Below are positions 46,391 through 58,788 of a stretch of 64,000 bases of DNA, piece by piece. The translations under genes were made by a program, and so were the position numbers. This stretch comes from Nilaparvata lugens. Taxonomy: Eukaryota; Arthropoda; Insecta; Hemiptera; Delphacidae. The notes beneath the pieces were generated by a model. That model did not search any database, was not told where the DNA came from, and saw nothing but the letters and a program-made list of their open reading frames with translations. The stretch's first letter is position 1. The number at the start of each line of letters is the position of its first letter. Location: contig NC_052506.1 in assembly GCF_014356525.2 (NCBI RefSeq), positions 32,322,299-32,386,298 of the forward strand, written 5' to 3'.

Positions 46391-48329
46391 AAATTCTTCA
46401 GCTGATTGTTCGTGGTCGGTCGAAGAAAATTGTATTGTAGTTGATAGCATATCATCTAATGTTCCTAGTGTGAACATTGATCTTTCTAAAATTTCAATTC
46501 CTGTTGAACTCAAATTAGCAGATCCATTGTTTGATCAATCTAAACCTGTAGATTTGTTACTTGGTGCTGGCATATTTGCATTGATACTTCAGCCTGGTAA
46601 ATTGTATTTAGCTCAAAACGCTCCCATTCTTCAGAAAACCAGTCTAGGTTGGGTCATATTTGGTTCTTGTAAAGCTATTCGTCCTATTGCAGCACCTCGT
46701 TCGTGCCTCCCCACTTCACCTGTGGCCGCTCCCCATAGGGTCACGTCAAATTTTCTAACTTCAAATGATGTCTCTCATCAGTTAGAGAAATCAGTTCAGG
46801 AAATCAGTTCTCAATCAGTTCAGGTATTAGATACCACTTCTTCTCATAATGATATTATCTCAGGCATAATCAATAGTTGCTCCGCTTATCACAAAATTGT
46901 TCGTACAACAGCGTATGTTCTACGGTTCATTCATAACTGTAGGAAACAAAATTCAGTCGCTCCGCGCTTTGGTCAATTAGCTATCTCTGAAATTTCAGAA
47001 GCTGAAAATTGTATCTTCAAATCTATTCAAGAAGAAGCTTTCTCTGCCAAACTTAAAGCATTGCGTCAAAATCAGGAGCTATTGCCTAATAGTTCTATTA
47101 AAGCCTTGTCACCATTCATTCATTCAGATTCTCTGCTCAGAGTTGGTGAACGTTTGCAAAATGCAAATGCTTCCTTTGATTACAAACATCAAACATTGTT
47201 GCCCAGCAATCACAAATCCACTTGTGCATTGATTGTTGCTCACCATCGTCGTCTAAGTCATGCTGGTGTGCAGGCCACCATGGCCAGTGTAAGACAATGA
47301 TTTTGGTTTCCCTCCACCCGTCGCACCATCAAAAGTGTATTGCGGCATTGCATATTGTGTTTTTGCTTTTCGGCTCTTCGCTCTGAGCAAATCATGGGTA
47401 GTTTACCAGCGGCCCGCGTTCAGGCTAACTTTCCCTTTTATAATTGTGGTTTGGATTACGCCGGTCCTATTTCCATCCGTGTAGGCGGCCCCAAATCTCG
47501 TACTTTTTCTAAAGCATACTTGTCGCTGTTTGTGTGTATGGTAACTCGTGCCGTTCATATTGAAACTGTCTCGGAACTTACTTCCAAGGCATTTATTGCC
47601 GCTCTGATTCGTTTTTCTGCTCGTCGTGGCATTCCGCATTCCATTTTTTCGGACAACGCCACAACTTTCATTGGTGCCAACAATGAGCTACGTGAGCTCC
47701 ATGAATTTTTGTCCTCTGATCGTCTCAAATCAGATATTCATGACACTATGTCTGTACTCAACATCCAATGGCACTTCATTCCTCCTCGGGCTCCGCACTT
47801 CGGTGGACTCTGGGAGAATGCGATAAAAAACTTCAAACTCATATTCCGTGTAGTCACATTCAACAAGGTATTTAACTTTGAAGAAACCTGTACTCTTGCT
47901 GCTCAGGTCAAAGCCATCTTGAATTCGCGCCCTCTTGTTCCCTTGTCGGAAGATCCACATGATCTTGCCTACTTGTCTCCAGGTCATTTTTTGATTGGAT
48001 GTCCACTTACGTCATTACCCTTCTTGCTGCCTAACACCAAACACATTGATCATCGTTCACGTTGGTATCAACTTGCTGTTTCTATCCAGGAGCTTTGGGA
48101 TAGGTGGTCTCGTGAATATTTAACCACTCTTCAGAAAAAAGGCAAATGGTTAAACAGTTGTGAAAATTTGAAGGTCGGTACAGTTGTCATCTTGAAGGAT
48201 CCTGGTTCTGCGCAGTCCACTTGGAAGCTGGCGCGCATTACTGAAGTTCATCCCGGTAAGGACGACAAGGTTCGAGTTGTCACTGTTCTCACTCCCTCTG
48301 GCACTTTTAAGAGAGCTATTTCGAGTTAA
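46391..48329 (+). pseudogene. pol: BEL/Pao pol remnant: protease end and integrase, without reverse transcriptase
   Basis: It begins with the C-terminal half of the DUF1758-type protease (DLLLGAGIFALIL, TSLGWVIFG). At about 46780-46830 it jumps from the start of the reverse-transcriptase region to the segment just before integrase (YHKIVRTTAYVLRFIHNC). The integrase zinc region follows (HHRRLSHAG). TGA at 47298-47300 stands where the family usually has Arg, so it is a nonsense change. The integrase core continues in frame from 47340 with D39, D105 and E159 counted from that Met (GLDYAGP, FSDNATTF, GGLWENAIK). It ends in a DUF5641-like domain. Reverse transcriptase and RNase H are completely missing. 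Confidence 0.88.
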
Positions 48330-48529
48330 GCACCTCTTCCCATTGATGAGGATTCTGGTTAATCCACTTGCTCTTATGTTTCATGTTGTATTTTTAGGTT
48401 TCATTGTTTTTTCCCCTGGTTCTCACATGGGGCCCAGTTTTCAACTTCCAATTGCCTTGCCAGATTTTACATATTTCTTACTTTTTCTTATTGTGCCATA
48501 CCCCCGTATGACACAAGGGGCCCAGTTTA

Positions 48530-50984
48530 TGTAAAATCTGACAAAGCATTTATTGGAACGGTTCCACTTGTTATTCGTTCCGCTACTACGTAGACATCAT
48601 GTCGTCATTTTGTCTGTCTGCGCTGACCAGTGACATCACAGTCATGGTCTACGGTACTGCTTTAGTCAAGTTGGTTTTCTATACTTTTATTCATACTTTT
48701 TCGTCGGATTGTTTGCCGTTGCAATTTTAATATTTATACTATTCGATTTTTTGGAATTTAATCATGTCTTTAGGCATCTTACTTTCTAGATATTTGTTAC
48801 TTTTTCACCATGCGGTTGCAAACACTTTACCTACGTTTCAAACACATCTGGCATCTTGCTTCTTTCATCGAGCATTAGCGCTTTCCGTGTCTTTTGCAAT
48901 GGTTCCTAGTCGATAGTGCATTTTACGCTGTTGGTCTAAACCGTTTATCCATTTTCATCAGACCTACGAAACATTTTTAAAAGTGAATTATTCTTCAAAT
49001 TAATTCGTTTGTTTTATTCTTCAATTGTGATTCAATTATTCATCGATTTCTTCACTCATTTACTCTGTTAAACCTTTGATAAACTTTGTCAAAAATTGCA
49101 ACCTCGTGTGAGCATTCATCACTATTTATTTGATCTACAGAACGTTTTTAAAGTGTGAATTATTCTACAAATTAATTCATTTATTCTATTCTTCAATTGT
49201 GATTCAATTATTCATCGATTGCTTCGCATTTTTGCTCTGATAAACTTTGCTAAGTTCATGACCTCGTGTGGGTGTTCATCGCTATTTATTTGATCTACAG
49301 AATGTTTTTAAAGTGTGAATTATTCTACAAATTAATTCATTTATTCCATTCTTCAATTGTGATTAAATTATTCATCGATTGCTTCGCATATTGCTCTGAT
49401 AAACTTTGTCAAAATTTACAACCTCGTGTAGGCTTCAATTGCCATTCTTCTACAATTGGCTTCACCTCGTGAAACTCAAACTTTCAAGTTCATCATCTCT
49501 ACCATTTGGAAATCAATCCAAAAATTCCACAACTTGAAGATCGGATTATTCGTTTGGAATTCTACTTGCTCCTGCCTACATTTCCACTGGGGGATTCACC
49601 TGCTGTGGTAGACGTTTCCATTCTTGTCATCGCATGGCCAGATCACATCATCGCTTGCTGATGTCCTGTTCCTGTGGGTATTGCGGAGTCATTGCCTGTC
49701 TGCCTGGCTGCATCTTCTCTTCAAAATTTTATTCAGGTTATGTAAATCGTTCTATTCAATTTTCATTTACGTATGTATCATAATTGATTTATTAATGTCT
49801 ATCTTGACATTCAATTCACTGAGGCCACCGACGCCTACTTATTGATTTATTAATGTCTATCTTGACATTCAATTCACTGAGGCCACTGACGCCTACTTAT
49901 TGTTTGATTAATGTCTATCTTGACATTCAATTCACTGAGGCCACCGACGCCTACTTATTGTTTGATTAATGTCTATCTTGACATTCAATTCACTGAGGCC
50001 ACTGACGCCTACTTATTCATTTATTAATGTCTATCTTGACATTCAATTCACTAAGGCCACCGACGCCTATTAATTCATTGGATTTGACAGCTACCCTTGG
50101 CTTTACAAGTGATTTTCTGAGGCCACTGACGCCTACTTATCGTTCTATTGATGTCTTTCTTGACATGATTCACTAAGGCCACCAACGCCTACTATTTCAT
50201 TGGATTTGACAGCTACCCTTGGCTTTACAAGTGATTTTCTGAGGCCACTGTCGCCTATTAATCGTTCTAATTGATGTCTGTCTTGACATTCAATTCATTG
50301 AAGGCCCATGTCGCCTATATTTAACCTGGACAATCTTCACATTGTATTTATTAGCTACCCTTAGCTCTTAAGTGATTTTCTAAGGCCACTGACGCCTAAT
50401 TATCGTTCGATTGAAGTCTATCTTGACATTCAAATCACTGAAGGCCTATGCCGCATATATTTTTATGTATTTTACTTGTTGAGCATTATTTACAGCTTAT
50501 TGTCATTTTTTTATCATTAATACTGAACCTTACAGCAATAACTTTCATTATAGCACTCAATTTATATCCATTTCAGGTATCATTAATATTACCTTTTCGA
50601 TTATTGTCAGGCTTCAATGGTCATCAATATCATTGACCCAATCTCATTCAAATTTTGTATTTCTCTAACATTTTTTCACATGTTGTAATTTACCCAAGAT
50701 ATTTGACTTAATCTACTTACAATTGTTTTTGTATGTGGCCATCTGCCTATTATTATTTTATTGATCCCAAGATATTTGACTCAATGTTTTTTGTATGTGG
50801 CCATCTGCCTATTATTATCTTATTATTATTAAATCTTATGTTGTTGATTCATTTAGTCTTTTATTGGCGTACTTACCACACTTCAAGCTATCAGTATTTT
50901 TATGCACAGAATTCAAAGATTTATTTGTAGGTATTTATACCAACTATCATTCACAGTCCACTGCCCTGCCCTTGGATTCTGTCA
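48530..50984 (+). repeat. 3' LTR of the BEL element (long form)
   Basis: It is 2,455 bp. The first 900 and last 150 bases match the 5' LTR. The extra middle (about 49430-50840) holds a tandem array. Upstream, GACACAAGGGGCCCAGTT is a plausible polypurine tract. Confidence 0.9.
49790..50470. repeat. 58-bp tandem repeat array in the BEL 3' LTR
   Basis: Five good units with a period of 58 bases start at 49794, 49852, 49910, 49968 and 50026. Each has AATGTCTATCTTGACATTC and GCCACCGACGCC or a close variant. Diverged units alternate with a second type (TGACAGCTACCCTTGGCTTT) to about 50470. Confidence 0.85.
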
Positions 50985-51120
50985 CACGTAAACCAGCTCA
51001 TTACATCCAAGTGTGGCAAAAACAAACAAACAGACAAAAGCCGATCAAGTCGAAACTAAGACCTCAGCTTTGCTTCCATCAATTATTAAAAAACAATCAG
51101 ACAACGCTTCCGCGGAGCTA
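50985..51120. other. Target duplication, end of the 1.1-kb repeat and flank
   Basis: CACGT at 50985-50989 is the right target duplication of the BEL element. AAACCAGCTCATTACATCCA then continues the interrupted repeat. The TA before 51121 is the target duplication of the next MITE. Confidence 0.7.
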
Positions 51121-51955
51121 TAGTGAGGTCCAGGTTATAATGACAGTGAAGAAAGATAGGAGAAAACAGTGCCAATTCTCTCCATTTTGCCACTGACTGT
51201 ACACAGCTGTTACTCAATTCATCCCTTTAAATATAATCCAATAATAATTATCATTTCCTTGATAAAATAATCAATTTAATGTCAAATTAATCAAGAAAAT
51301 ATATTTTTTCATAATTTGATTCAAAAATTGGCTTCCATAACTGAGATCAGATTTCTATTTTTATACAAACCTGAAATGGCGGCTAATTTAAAAAGCTGTG
51401 ATACACCGATCTGAATTTCAAAACAACAGAAATTGAGTTATTTGGTAGGTATTCTATTCCAATTCCTTTTTAAAATAATATAAAAACGTAAATCCTATTT
51501 TAAAATAAGTAATTTCAATGGATTAATTCTAACTCTAACTTTTCAATATTATTTATACCGGTATGAGTAGGTCTAACCTATACGGGTAAACTAACTAAAG
51601 CATGGATGGAGTCTAGGATGGTCAGTTATCAACTTTTAAAATGTCATTTCAGGTATTTTAATTTGTGTTTCTGATACGGTAATGTTTAGAAATTATTTCA
51701 TCGTTTCAAAAATACATTTTAAATCAATTATACGACTTGTGTACTCAAGCATTTTGATAGAATGAAGAAAATAAATAATGGTGGCTGAGAATTTTTTGTT
51801 CAGTTTTGTACAGTCACTGTCAAAAGTGAATATAAAATATTCTGACAACATTGCAAAGCGAGAGAGAGATAGTGCTATCTGTTTTGTTGTATGATAAAAA
51901 AGGACATCAACAGTATTGTCAGTCGTACTCTGCCATTATAATGTGGACCTCACTA
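51121..51955. mobile_element. Tc1/mariner-type MITE, inverted copy
   Basis: It has the same family ends (TAGTGAGGTCCA and TGGACCTCACTA) and TA flanks (51119-51120, 51956-51957) as 4174-5017. The interior runs in the opposite direction, for example ATAACTGAGATCAGAT here against its complement there. The 835-bp body is non-coding. Confidence 0.85.
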
Positions 51956-51965
51956 TAGAAGAGGT

Positions 51966-51993
51966 TAGTGAGGTCCACGTTATAATGGTAGTG
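51966..51993. repeat. Solitary end of the same Tc1/mariner-type MITE
   Basis: TAGTGAGGTCCACGTTATAATGG appears again 10 bases after the complete copy, but no body follows. It is a truncated copy or a remnant of a rearrangement. Confidence 0.7.
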
Positions 51994-51996
51994 TTA

Positions 51997-52183
51997 AGCT
52001 GGGTTTACACCAAGGCTATTACCAAAATGTTAATGACTTAATCCTTATAGATTCTATTAGATTGAACATAACTTATCATACACATGATGAACATATGTGT
52101 TTGTCAAGTTCCGTTCAATCTAATAAAATTCATAAGGATTGGGTTATTAACATTTTGTTAATAACTCTGGTGTAAACCTAGCT
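51997..52183. mobile_element. PIF/Harbinger-type MITE with TTA target duplication
   Basis: AGCTGGGTTTACACC and GGTGTAAACCTAGCT are inverted ends, and the whole 187-bp element is a long imperfect hairpin (TCTATTAGATTGAAC against GTTCAATCTAATA). TTA flanks both sides (51994-51996, 52184-52186). The 3-bp TTA duplication suits PIF/Harbinger. Confidence 0.8.
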
Positions 52184-52200
52184 TTAGGCTAGCAATCGTA

Positions 52201-52508
52201 TTCAAATCCAAATTTATTTCCACAAAGTAGGTACAAACATTTAACTATACAATGCAAATGCAATCCAGCACAATCAATTCAAATAAAGAACATACCTTAC
52301 TAAAAAATAATAAATTGAACAATAATAGCACTAGTAGTTCTGTGAATAGTGAAAAATATTCAAATCCAAATTTATTTCCACAAAGTAGGCACAAACATTT
52401 AACTATACAATGCAAATGCAATCCAGCACAATCAATTCAAATAAAGAACATACCTTACTAAAAAATAATAAATTGAACAATAATAGCACTAGTAGTTCTG
52501 TGAATAGT
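52201..52508. repeat. 158-bp tandem duplication
   Basis: 52201-52358 is repeated from 52359 to 52508 with a single T/C difference seen in the GTAGGTACAAAC/GTAGGCACAAAC stretch. The near identity means a recent event or an assembly artefact. Confidence 0.9.
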
Positions 52509-53711
52509 ATACCTCGCGCAGTTATAAACCTCAGCCTCCTCTTATACTGTCCATCAGAGTAAATCCTGTCTGTATGTCGTTGTGGCGAGATATCGGTGTG
52601 AAAACGGCTAATGGCTGTTCGGGTTGGTGTATCAAAAATACTAACATCAAAAACTAATCTCCTTCAAGACATACTGGCATCAGGACAGGCCAAGTTCAAA
52701 GCAGAGAAAGTTCAATAGACAATACTATGTTATTTTAGTGATTAATTGCACGCGCTATTGCACGCAATCAATAGTTCATTTATTTTTTCATTCATTCACA
52801 ATGGAGACAACGGGTTTCCCCAAATAGTATGTCTTTAAAAATATTGTACAGATAGAAATGAAAAAAGAAAAATAATACGAACTTATGCAATAATAAATAA
52901 TACAAACAACAATAATACCACCTAATTCAAAAATGAAAAATACAAAGATTTCAAATACTTATGAAAAGAGTAAAAATAAAACAAATTGGGAATTCAAAAT
53001 TCATAGAAATTAAAGAATATAATAACAAATAATAAACAAAAATTTTATCAATAGAATAAATAACATTTATAACTGAACAATGTCCCAAACCATAATAGTC
53101 CAGTCAATATAGACATAAAAAAGGGGGTGTGCTTTCAATTTATATTGTAGTTCTGATTTTCTAATATATTATTTGGGTACATAAGTGAAGTCGAGAACCA
53201 ATTTCTTCATGCAAAGTTTCCTTGTGCTAGATACATAGTGGCCCAAAAACCTCGTATTTTCGGCTCATTTTCCAGTTTTCAGCTATTTCTGCCAAATCTC
53301 GTAATCGGACAGAAAAATTTGCTCTGCCTTTTTTCTAGAATATGAAATTCTGAATAAAATGAGATCATTTGGAACTCTCTATCTCCAATGAGTACTGAGT
53401 TATGATTTTTCAAAAATGAGTGAAATTTGAAGAGAAAATCAATTTTTGATGAATTTTAGATTTTGATCAACAATATCTTCCAATTTTTACCATTTAGATG
53501 TATAATTCAAAATCCCTCTGGGCGTATTTTTGTGCTCTACAATCTGAGATCAGGAAGCGCTCTCTATCTCATATAGATATCCAGGTACACCTGACAACAA
53601 TGCTCCTTGTATTGTGAAAAACACCTAATTTTCAGCTTCAACCATTATCACCAACTAAATAGTCTTCACATTGATATTTCGCACAATGACATTAGTTCAT
53701 AAGATTATGTT
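52509..53711. other. Non-coding, repeat-like flank of the second Gypsy element
   Basis: It is AT-rich to about 53150, then a more complex stretch (about 53220-53690) that reads like part of a dispersed repeat. No ends, target duplication or gene could be defined. Confidence 0.4.
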
Positions 53712-56084
53712 TGTCACGTGGTAATTTGAAACCACCAAATATTTTTAAATGAGCCAATGAAATGTAATAGAACTATAAAATTGGAAAAAAGGTTAGACCT
53801 ATCCAAAGAGTAAATCAACTCAAATCAAGTATTATTAGCTATTAGGAGTAATAGCATTATCAACAACGATAAGAAAACATGTATTATTGTGATTTAATAA
53901 TTACGAGAACCCATTGGTAAGATCAAAAAATTATAAAGCGGCATAATTATTATTGGCGGATTATAAACAAAAAAAAAAAAAAAAAATAAAATGCATGAAC
54001 ATTGAGGTTAGAGTTACTTGTTTACGTTTTGAAAAGAATTAGTCGATCTTGGATAAATCGATAATTATTAGAACCAATACTGAACGAATCAGCTGATTAT
54101 TCGATCAACCCATATGACCGGTTGAATCATATAAAATTCACTCATAAAGGATATATTATGTATACTAAAGGAAGTCGATGTGTAGAAATACAAATAACTA
54201 TTATTTCTGTATAAATATTTATTATAATCCAAAAAAGCATGATAAATCAAGAGTATACAAAACTCATATAAAAACTAAATGTATTATCTATTAAAATCGT
54301 ATGTTACGATTTATTTATGAATTCAATTTAAGATAAATACTCCATATATTTGTATAAAAACTTCTTTTATTTAATTTTTTCTATTATAAAGCCGAGGAAG
54401 CCCTGATTCCCAAGGCAACCAATTGTATTGAGTCTATTAAATTGAAGGCCAATCAGAGAGTAGCTTACAGAATTATTCTAAGAAGAGGCAAATTTTTCTG
54501 AAAACCTCTTTCTTCTGGCTTAAGATCCCAACCCGAGAGGATGCACATGGAGTTTAGGGTTTTTTCTTCTTCCTTTTAAAAAATTTTTAATGAATTATTA
54601 AGCCAAACCCTTTTTCAAATGTAATGTATGTTTGTTGAATGTTAATTATTTGTGAACTCAGTGCTGTCAAGGAGTTCGTAATTGTAAAGATTCCCATAAA
54701 AATAGCTTTAATTCGAAAGAAACTTATAAAAATCTGGATCACGCGTTAGCCCAGCAGTGACGAGAAGGAGCCTACCTAATTAATTATTGGAAATAATTAA
54801 TTCAATCCACGAGAACATCTAGAACTTCAGTCAGTGAGTGATAAGTCAAACCAAATGAGCTCATTTTTCTACGTTCAGTGGGGGTAATTATTAAAACAAA
54901 AAGTGCTATTCCAATTAATTAGAATTAAAATAAAAAGTCACCACGTGTTGAACAATATCACATAGTCCATAAGAACATTTTATAATTTATTTAATATATG
55001 TAGGAAGCTTACTTCCATGCACAGCCCGAACTCATATAAATCCCTGAGATCTCATGTTTGAATCTTAATTTATTAAATATTAATTTTGTTTATTGAACAA
55101 AGTATACCATATCAAACTTATAGACCGAACAGGTTTTTATTGGTAGAATTTTGTATTGACTGGAAGTCTAAGTACCAGTATTATAATAATATATTTATGA
55201 ATTTGAAACTCACTATGTGAATGTTAGCAAAGCCTGTGATAATTATTCAGATTTTAAAAGTAGATTATTTAAGTGAATTATAGATTTATCGAATATCTTA
55301 TGCACATCTTTTTTGTGGAATATATTTTGTGTTTTATGTCAGCATACAAATCGTAGAAATTTATTTTATCCTAGTTCATCTCGTGTTATATAGTTTGAGC
55401 TGTTTTGGTACCAACAAATATTTAGCAGCACTTAAAATCATAGAATCAAGTAATATTAACCTTATTCAGAGCACTCATATTTATCATCCTTTGATGATAT
55501 TCATTTTATCAGCCAGAACAAGTATATTAAGAAATTATATTAATAAGGTTCCAGTTATATCATATAAGGATCCAGAGAGCTTCAAGAACTGGCGTTGTAA
55601 GTTCTAAGGAATTTTGAAAGGGTATATTGGTGAATACTTGTATTCACGACGAGCGTTTTAAGAATCAACTAGAAACAACTATAGTTGGTCCTGATTATTC
55701 TCTAGTGGTACATGGTTACTGATAATCAGTCATCAAATATTCTTTTAATTTCCTTACTGGTATTCTTCAAGAACTTCATAGAAGCAGCGGTAAGAATTAC
55801 CAATTACCGATCACTGAACCTTATGGTGATTATTTGTATTTATAAAATTCATGTTTCTACCACTGAGCTAGAGCTGAGGTTTGAACCCAGTAATTTTGCG
55901 AGCCGGAAGGCCTTAATTTTTTGTGAATTTATTCGCAAAAGAGGGAATTTAGAGACTGCTCTTATAAATACCAGAAACATCGTATTATCTGTGAAGGAAT
56001 TACAATCTACAACTTCTCATAATAGCTTCATAACGTGGGACTCTATCATAAGAGATAACCCCCCCAGGAGCACAACTTCACACA
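53712..56084 (+). repeat. 5' LTR of the second Gypsy element
   Basis: It starts TGTCACGTGG and ends CTTCACACA, 2,373 bp. It has a poly-A run at about 53970. An antisense tRNA-like stretch lies at 55856-55895. The left border agrees with the end of the inverted relative at 29162. Confidence 0.8.
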
Positions 56085-56085
56085 A

Positions 56086-56103
56086 TGGCGCCCAACGTGG
56101 GGC
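56086..56103 (+). other. tRNA-Lys(CUU) primer binding site
   Basis: TGGCGCCCAACGTGGGGC is the exact complement of the 3' end of animal tRNA-Lys(CUU), including CCA, as I recall that tRNA. It starts one base after the LTR. Confidence 0.85.
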
Positions 56104-56709
56104 GTGATGAAAAGCTTACCTACTCAATCTTACTATCAATGATTAATGAAATTATTGATAAAACTGAAAGCTGCAAGAAACATAATCTGAAGTTGTTTCG
56201 ACAAGATATATCTGATAATCTATTGTAAGTTCTGGCTAAAATAATTGAGTTGCTCTTCAAATTAAAATTTTTTCAAGCTGCATAAATACAGACAAACTGT
56301 ATCACACGAGTTTGATAACATAATTCTCATAATAGAGAAAATTGGATGGAAATTTCCATAAAAGTCTATAGTAAAATTTTGATTTTGATCTTTGAATCTA
56401 GACATTGTATGCTGACCAGGGTTATAGGTTATTTGAGGCATTATAATACTATCGTTATTCAGGAGGATAAGACCCTAATTAGAATTTTAAGAACTATATT
56501 AGTGTAATTTGTAAGCCATATCTGTCTATGTTGTTAAGCGTACCTGTAGCACTCGAAGGTCTTTTTGTAATATATGTACATGACACTTGAAACTTTAACA
56601 CAACACAATTTTATCCAGAATAGGCACTATCACTGAATCCATTTTAATATTCCTGAGACTTGGCAACACACTTGGCTATTTACTCGAAGTATTCCATAAT
56701 AACGTCACC
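56104..56709. other. 5' leader of the second Gypsy element
   Basis: It is the non-coding stretch between the primer site and the gag start codon. No splice or packaging signal is recognised. Confidence 0.5.
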
Positions 56710-58788
56710 ATGAACCAGTCACCAGCTAACTCGCAAATCTCCTACTTCAGCGACCACCCCCAAAACTATGTAGCTACGACACCGGCCAATCAACAACCAC
56801 AGGACAACGTCGCGGAGACCCCACGAGAGAGAGAGGGAGGCAGCATATGCTCCATCAGTTTCGACCCGCAAAACTTAGCCCAATTGTCTTCTACGAAGAT
56901 TGATAACGTCGTCGATGCGATTAATTCCGATGAGAGTCCGGCTGAGGGAGATGAGGGAGTGAGGGCGTCCAACCCGGTACCGGCGTCTTCGCAGATCGCT
57001 CCAAGCATCGCCGAGGGAACGGAGAGTGCCGCCACCCAGTCGCCATCCGACGTGACCAGTCAACCACCAGCCGCCACCAACCTGGAAAAACGCAATACAA
57101 CATTAGACTCTTCAGTCGGTTATGTTACCAATCTTATGGCAAATGAGTCTACAAACGAAATACAACTCATGTTCAGTCAACTCTTAGCAGGACAAGCTAA
57201 AGGAGCGGAAACAGCCCGGGAAAACAGCAAAACTATCAAAATAATCCAGGACAAATTGGAAGAAAATGCCAAAGTCCTACAAGAAGAGATCAAAACAGTC
57301 AGACAGGATGTCAAAGCTATGGATGAAAAATTTTCTAGCTTCAGGGAGGAAGTGAGAAATATAATAGATACCAAAATAGATACGCAATCTGCAGTCATCA
57401 AAAAATTAGAAACTCGTATAGATGACGTCACCTGTCAAATAAATGAACGGTTGGATGACGTACCAAAGGAAGTTGAAAAACAGGTGGACGTATTGGGTAA
57501 GGAGCTGGGCACCGCTATCATGGGAACTGTCATGGGAAAGGTGTTAGAAAATAAGGGCGAGATGGAGTCGAAAGTGGAGGAGAATAATAAGAAAATAATA
57601 GAGATAGTCAAGGAACAAAGTAACGTGCAGACATGTATGGCAAATTTAGCGGAGGAGGGGGCAAAATTAAGTGAGAGATACGGCATGTTGGAGAATGCTA
57701 TAGGCGGACAGCAGTTGAAGCTAACCGGATTGTATGATGAAGTGAATACACATAAGAAAATTATGAATAATAAATGGATCGCAAATGAAGAACGAGTCTC
57801 CAGAATAGAAACACGCATGGGAAATATCCCAGTCAGTCGAGTGCAATATACACCGAATGAAGTAGTAAACGGCACTCAACTTTTTCAAAGTCTTGGAAAA
57901 TTCGATAATTCCCATCGTCATATGCAACCCAGACCGTTCATAGATCAAATAAAAGCTATTCAGGAATTGATACCCACCTCTTGGTTAGTATGGCGTTTCC
58001 AACTGTCCAGTCTATTACTCGGCGAGCCACTGATGTTTTTCCAGAGCCGGATGCGAGATATCAATAGCTTGGAGGACTTCATCTCCAATTCCTGCAGCAG
58101 TATTGGAGTAAACGTAAGCAGATGGACGCACTATCAGAGATTATATCATGCACATATGATAATAGAGGCAGACAATCATATACTGAATTGTAGCTAAGAT
58201 GATGTGCAAGAATTCGCAACTAGACGAATCTTTGGCGGATACATCATTAGCAAATATATTAACAAAAAAGCTTCCTTACAATGTTCGCATGACACTAGCA
58301 GTATCTTCGATTTCCAGTTGCAAAGAATTAATGGAACATTTACACTGTATCCAATCTGTACTTCTGAATCCAGTCAGTTAAATGACCGTACAGGAGATTT
58401 CAATCATTCTCATCATAATAGCAACAGCTTCAGGAAAAATTATAACGGTGAGAATCAAATGTCAAATGTCGGAGCAAACACTCGATATCAAAAATACCCT
58501 GAAAATACTAACAGAGGTCAATCGTTTGAAAACAGTTCTAGAAATAAATCTCAATATTACAACATAAACACAGGATAGGATAGAGGAGCATATTATGATG
58601 GCAGAGATCGCTTGAATGGGAACAATTACAAACGAGATGGAGATCGTAAGAATCAAGGTGAAACGCATCAAAATCATAACCGGACAAATACATCTTACAC
58701 AGTAGCACATACAACAAAAGCAACCCAAAATCAACATGCAAATAACCCACCACCAAATCAAGAACTAAGCACTTCTAAAACTACATGA
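56710..58788 (+). pseudogene. gag: Gag-like gene of the second Gypsy element (frameshifted)
   Basis: ATG at 56710 (MNQSPANSQISYFSD) parallels the start of the other element's gag (MNHTPANSEVSYMYG). A long polar, heptad-rich region follows, then the capsid-like segment (PFIDQIKAIQ, FFQSRMRDINSLEDFI). The frame breaks at about 58085. Pieces then continue in other frames (LTKKLPYNVRMTLA, then an Asn/Arg/Tyr-rich tail), with a further break near 58380 and a stop at 58576-58578. The gene's own end is TGA at 58786-58788. No zinc knuckle is seen. Confidence 0.8.

Larger units (their letters stand above)
44031..50984 (+). mobile_element. BEL/Pao LTR retrotransposon, internally deleted
   Basis: The LTRs begin TGTAAAATCTGAC and end GATTCTGTCA. 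The 5-bp target duplication is CACAT (44026-44030) and CACGT (50985-50989). The unoccupied relative at about 26095-26100 reads CACGT once, so the left copy has taken a C-to-T-type change at a CpG. The internal part encodes a Pao-type gag, a partial protease and integrase, but lacks the reverse transcriptase and RNase H. It could only move with enzymes from a complete relative. Confidence 0.9.
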
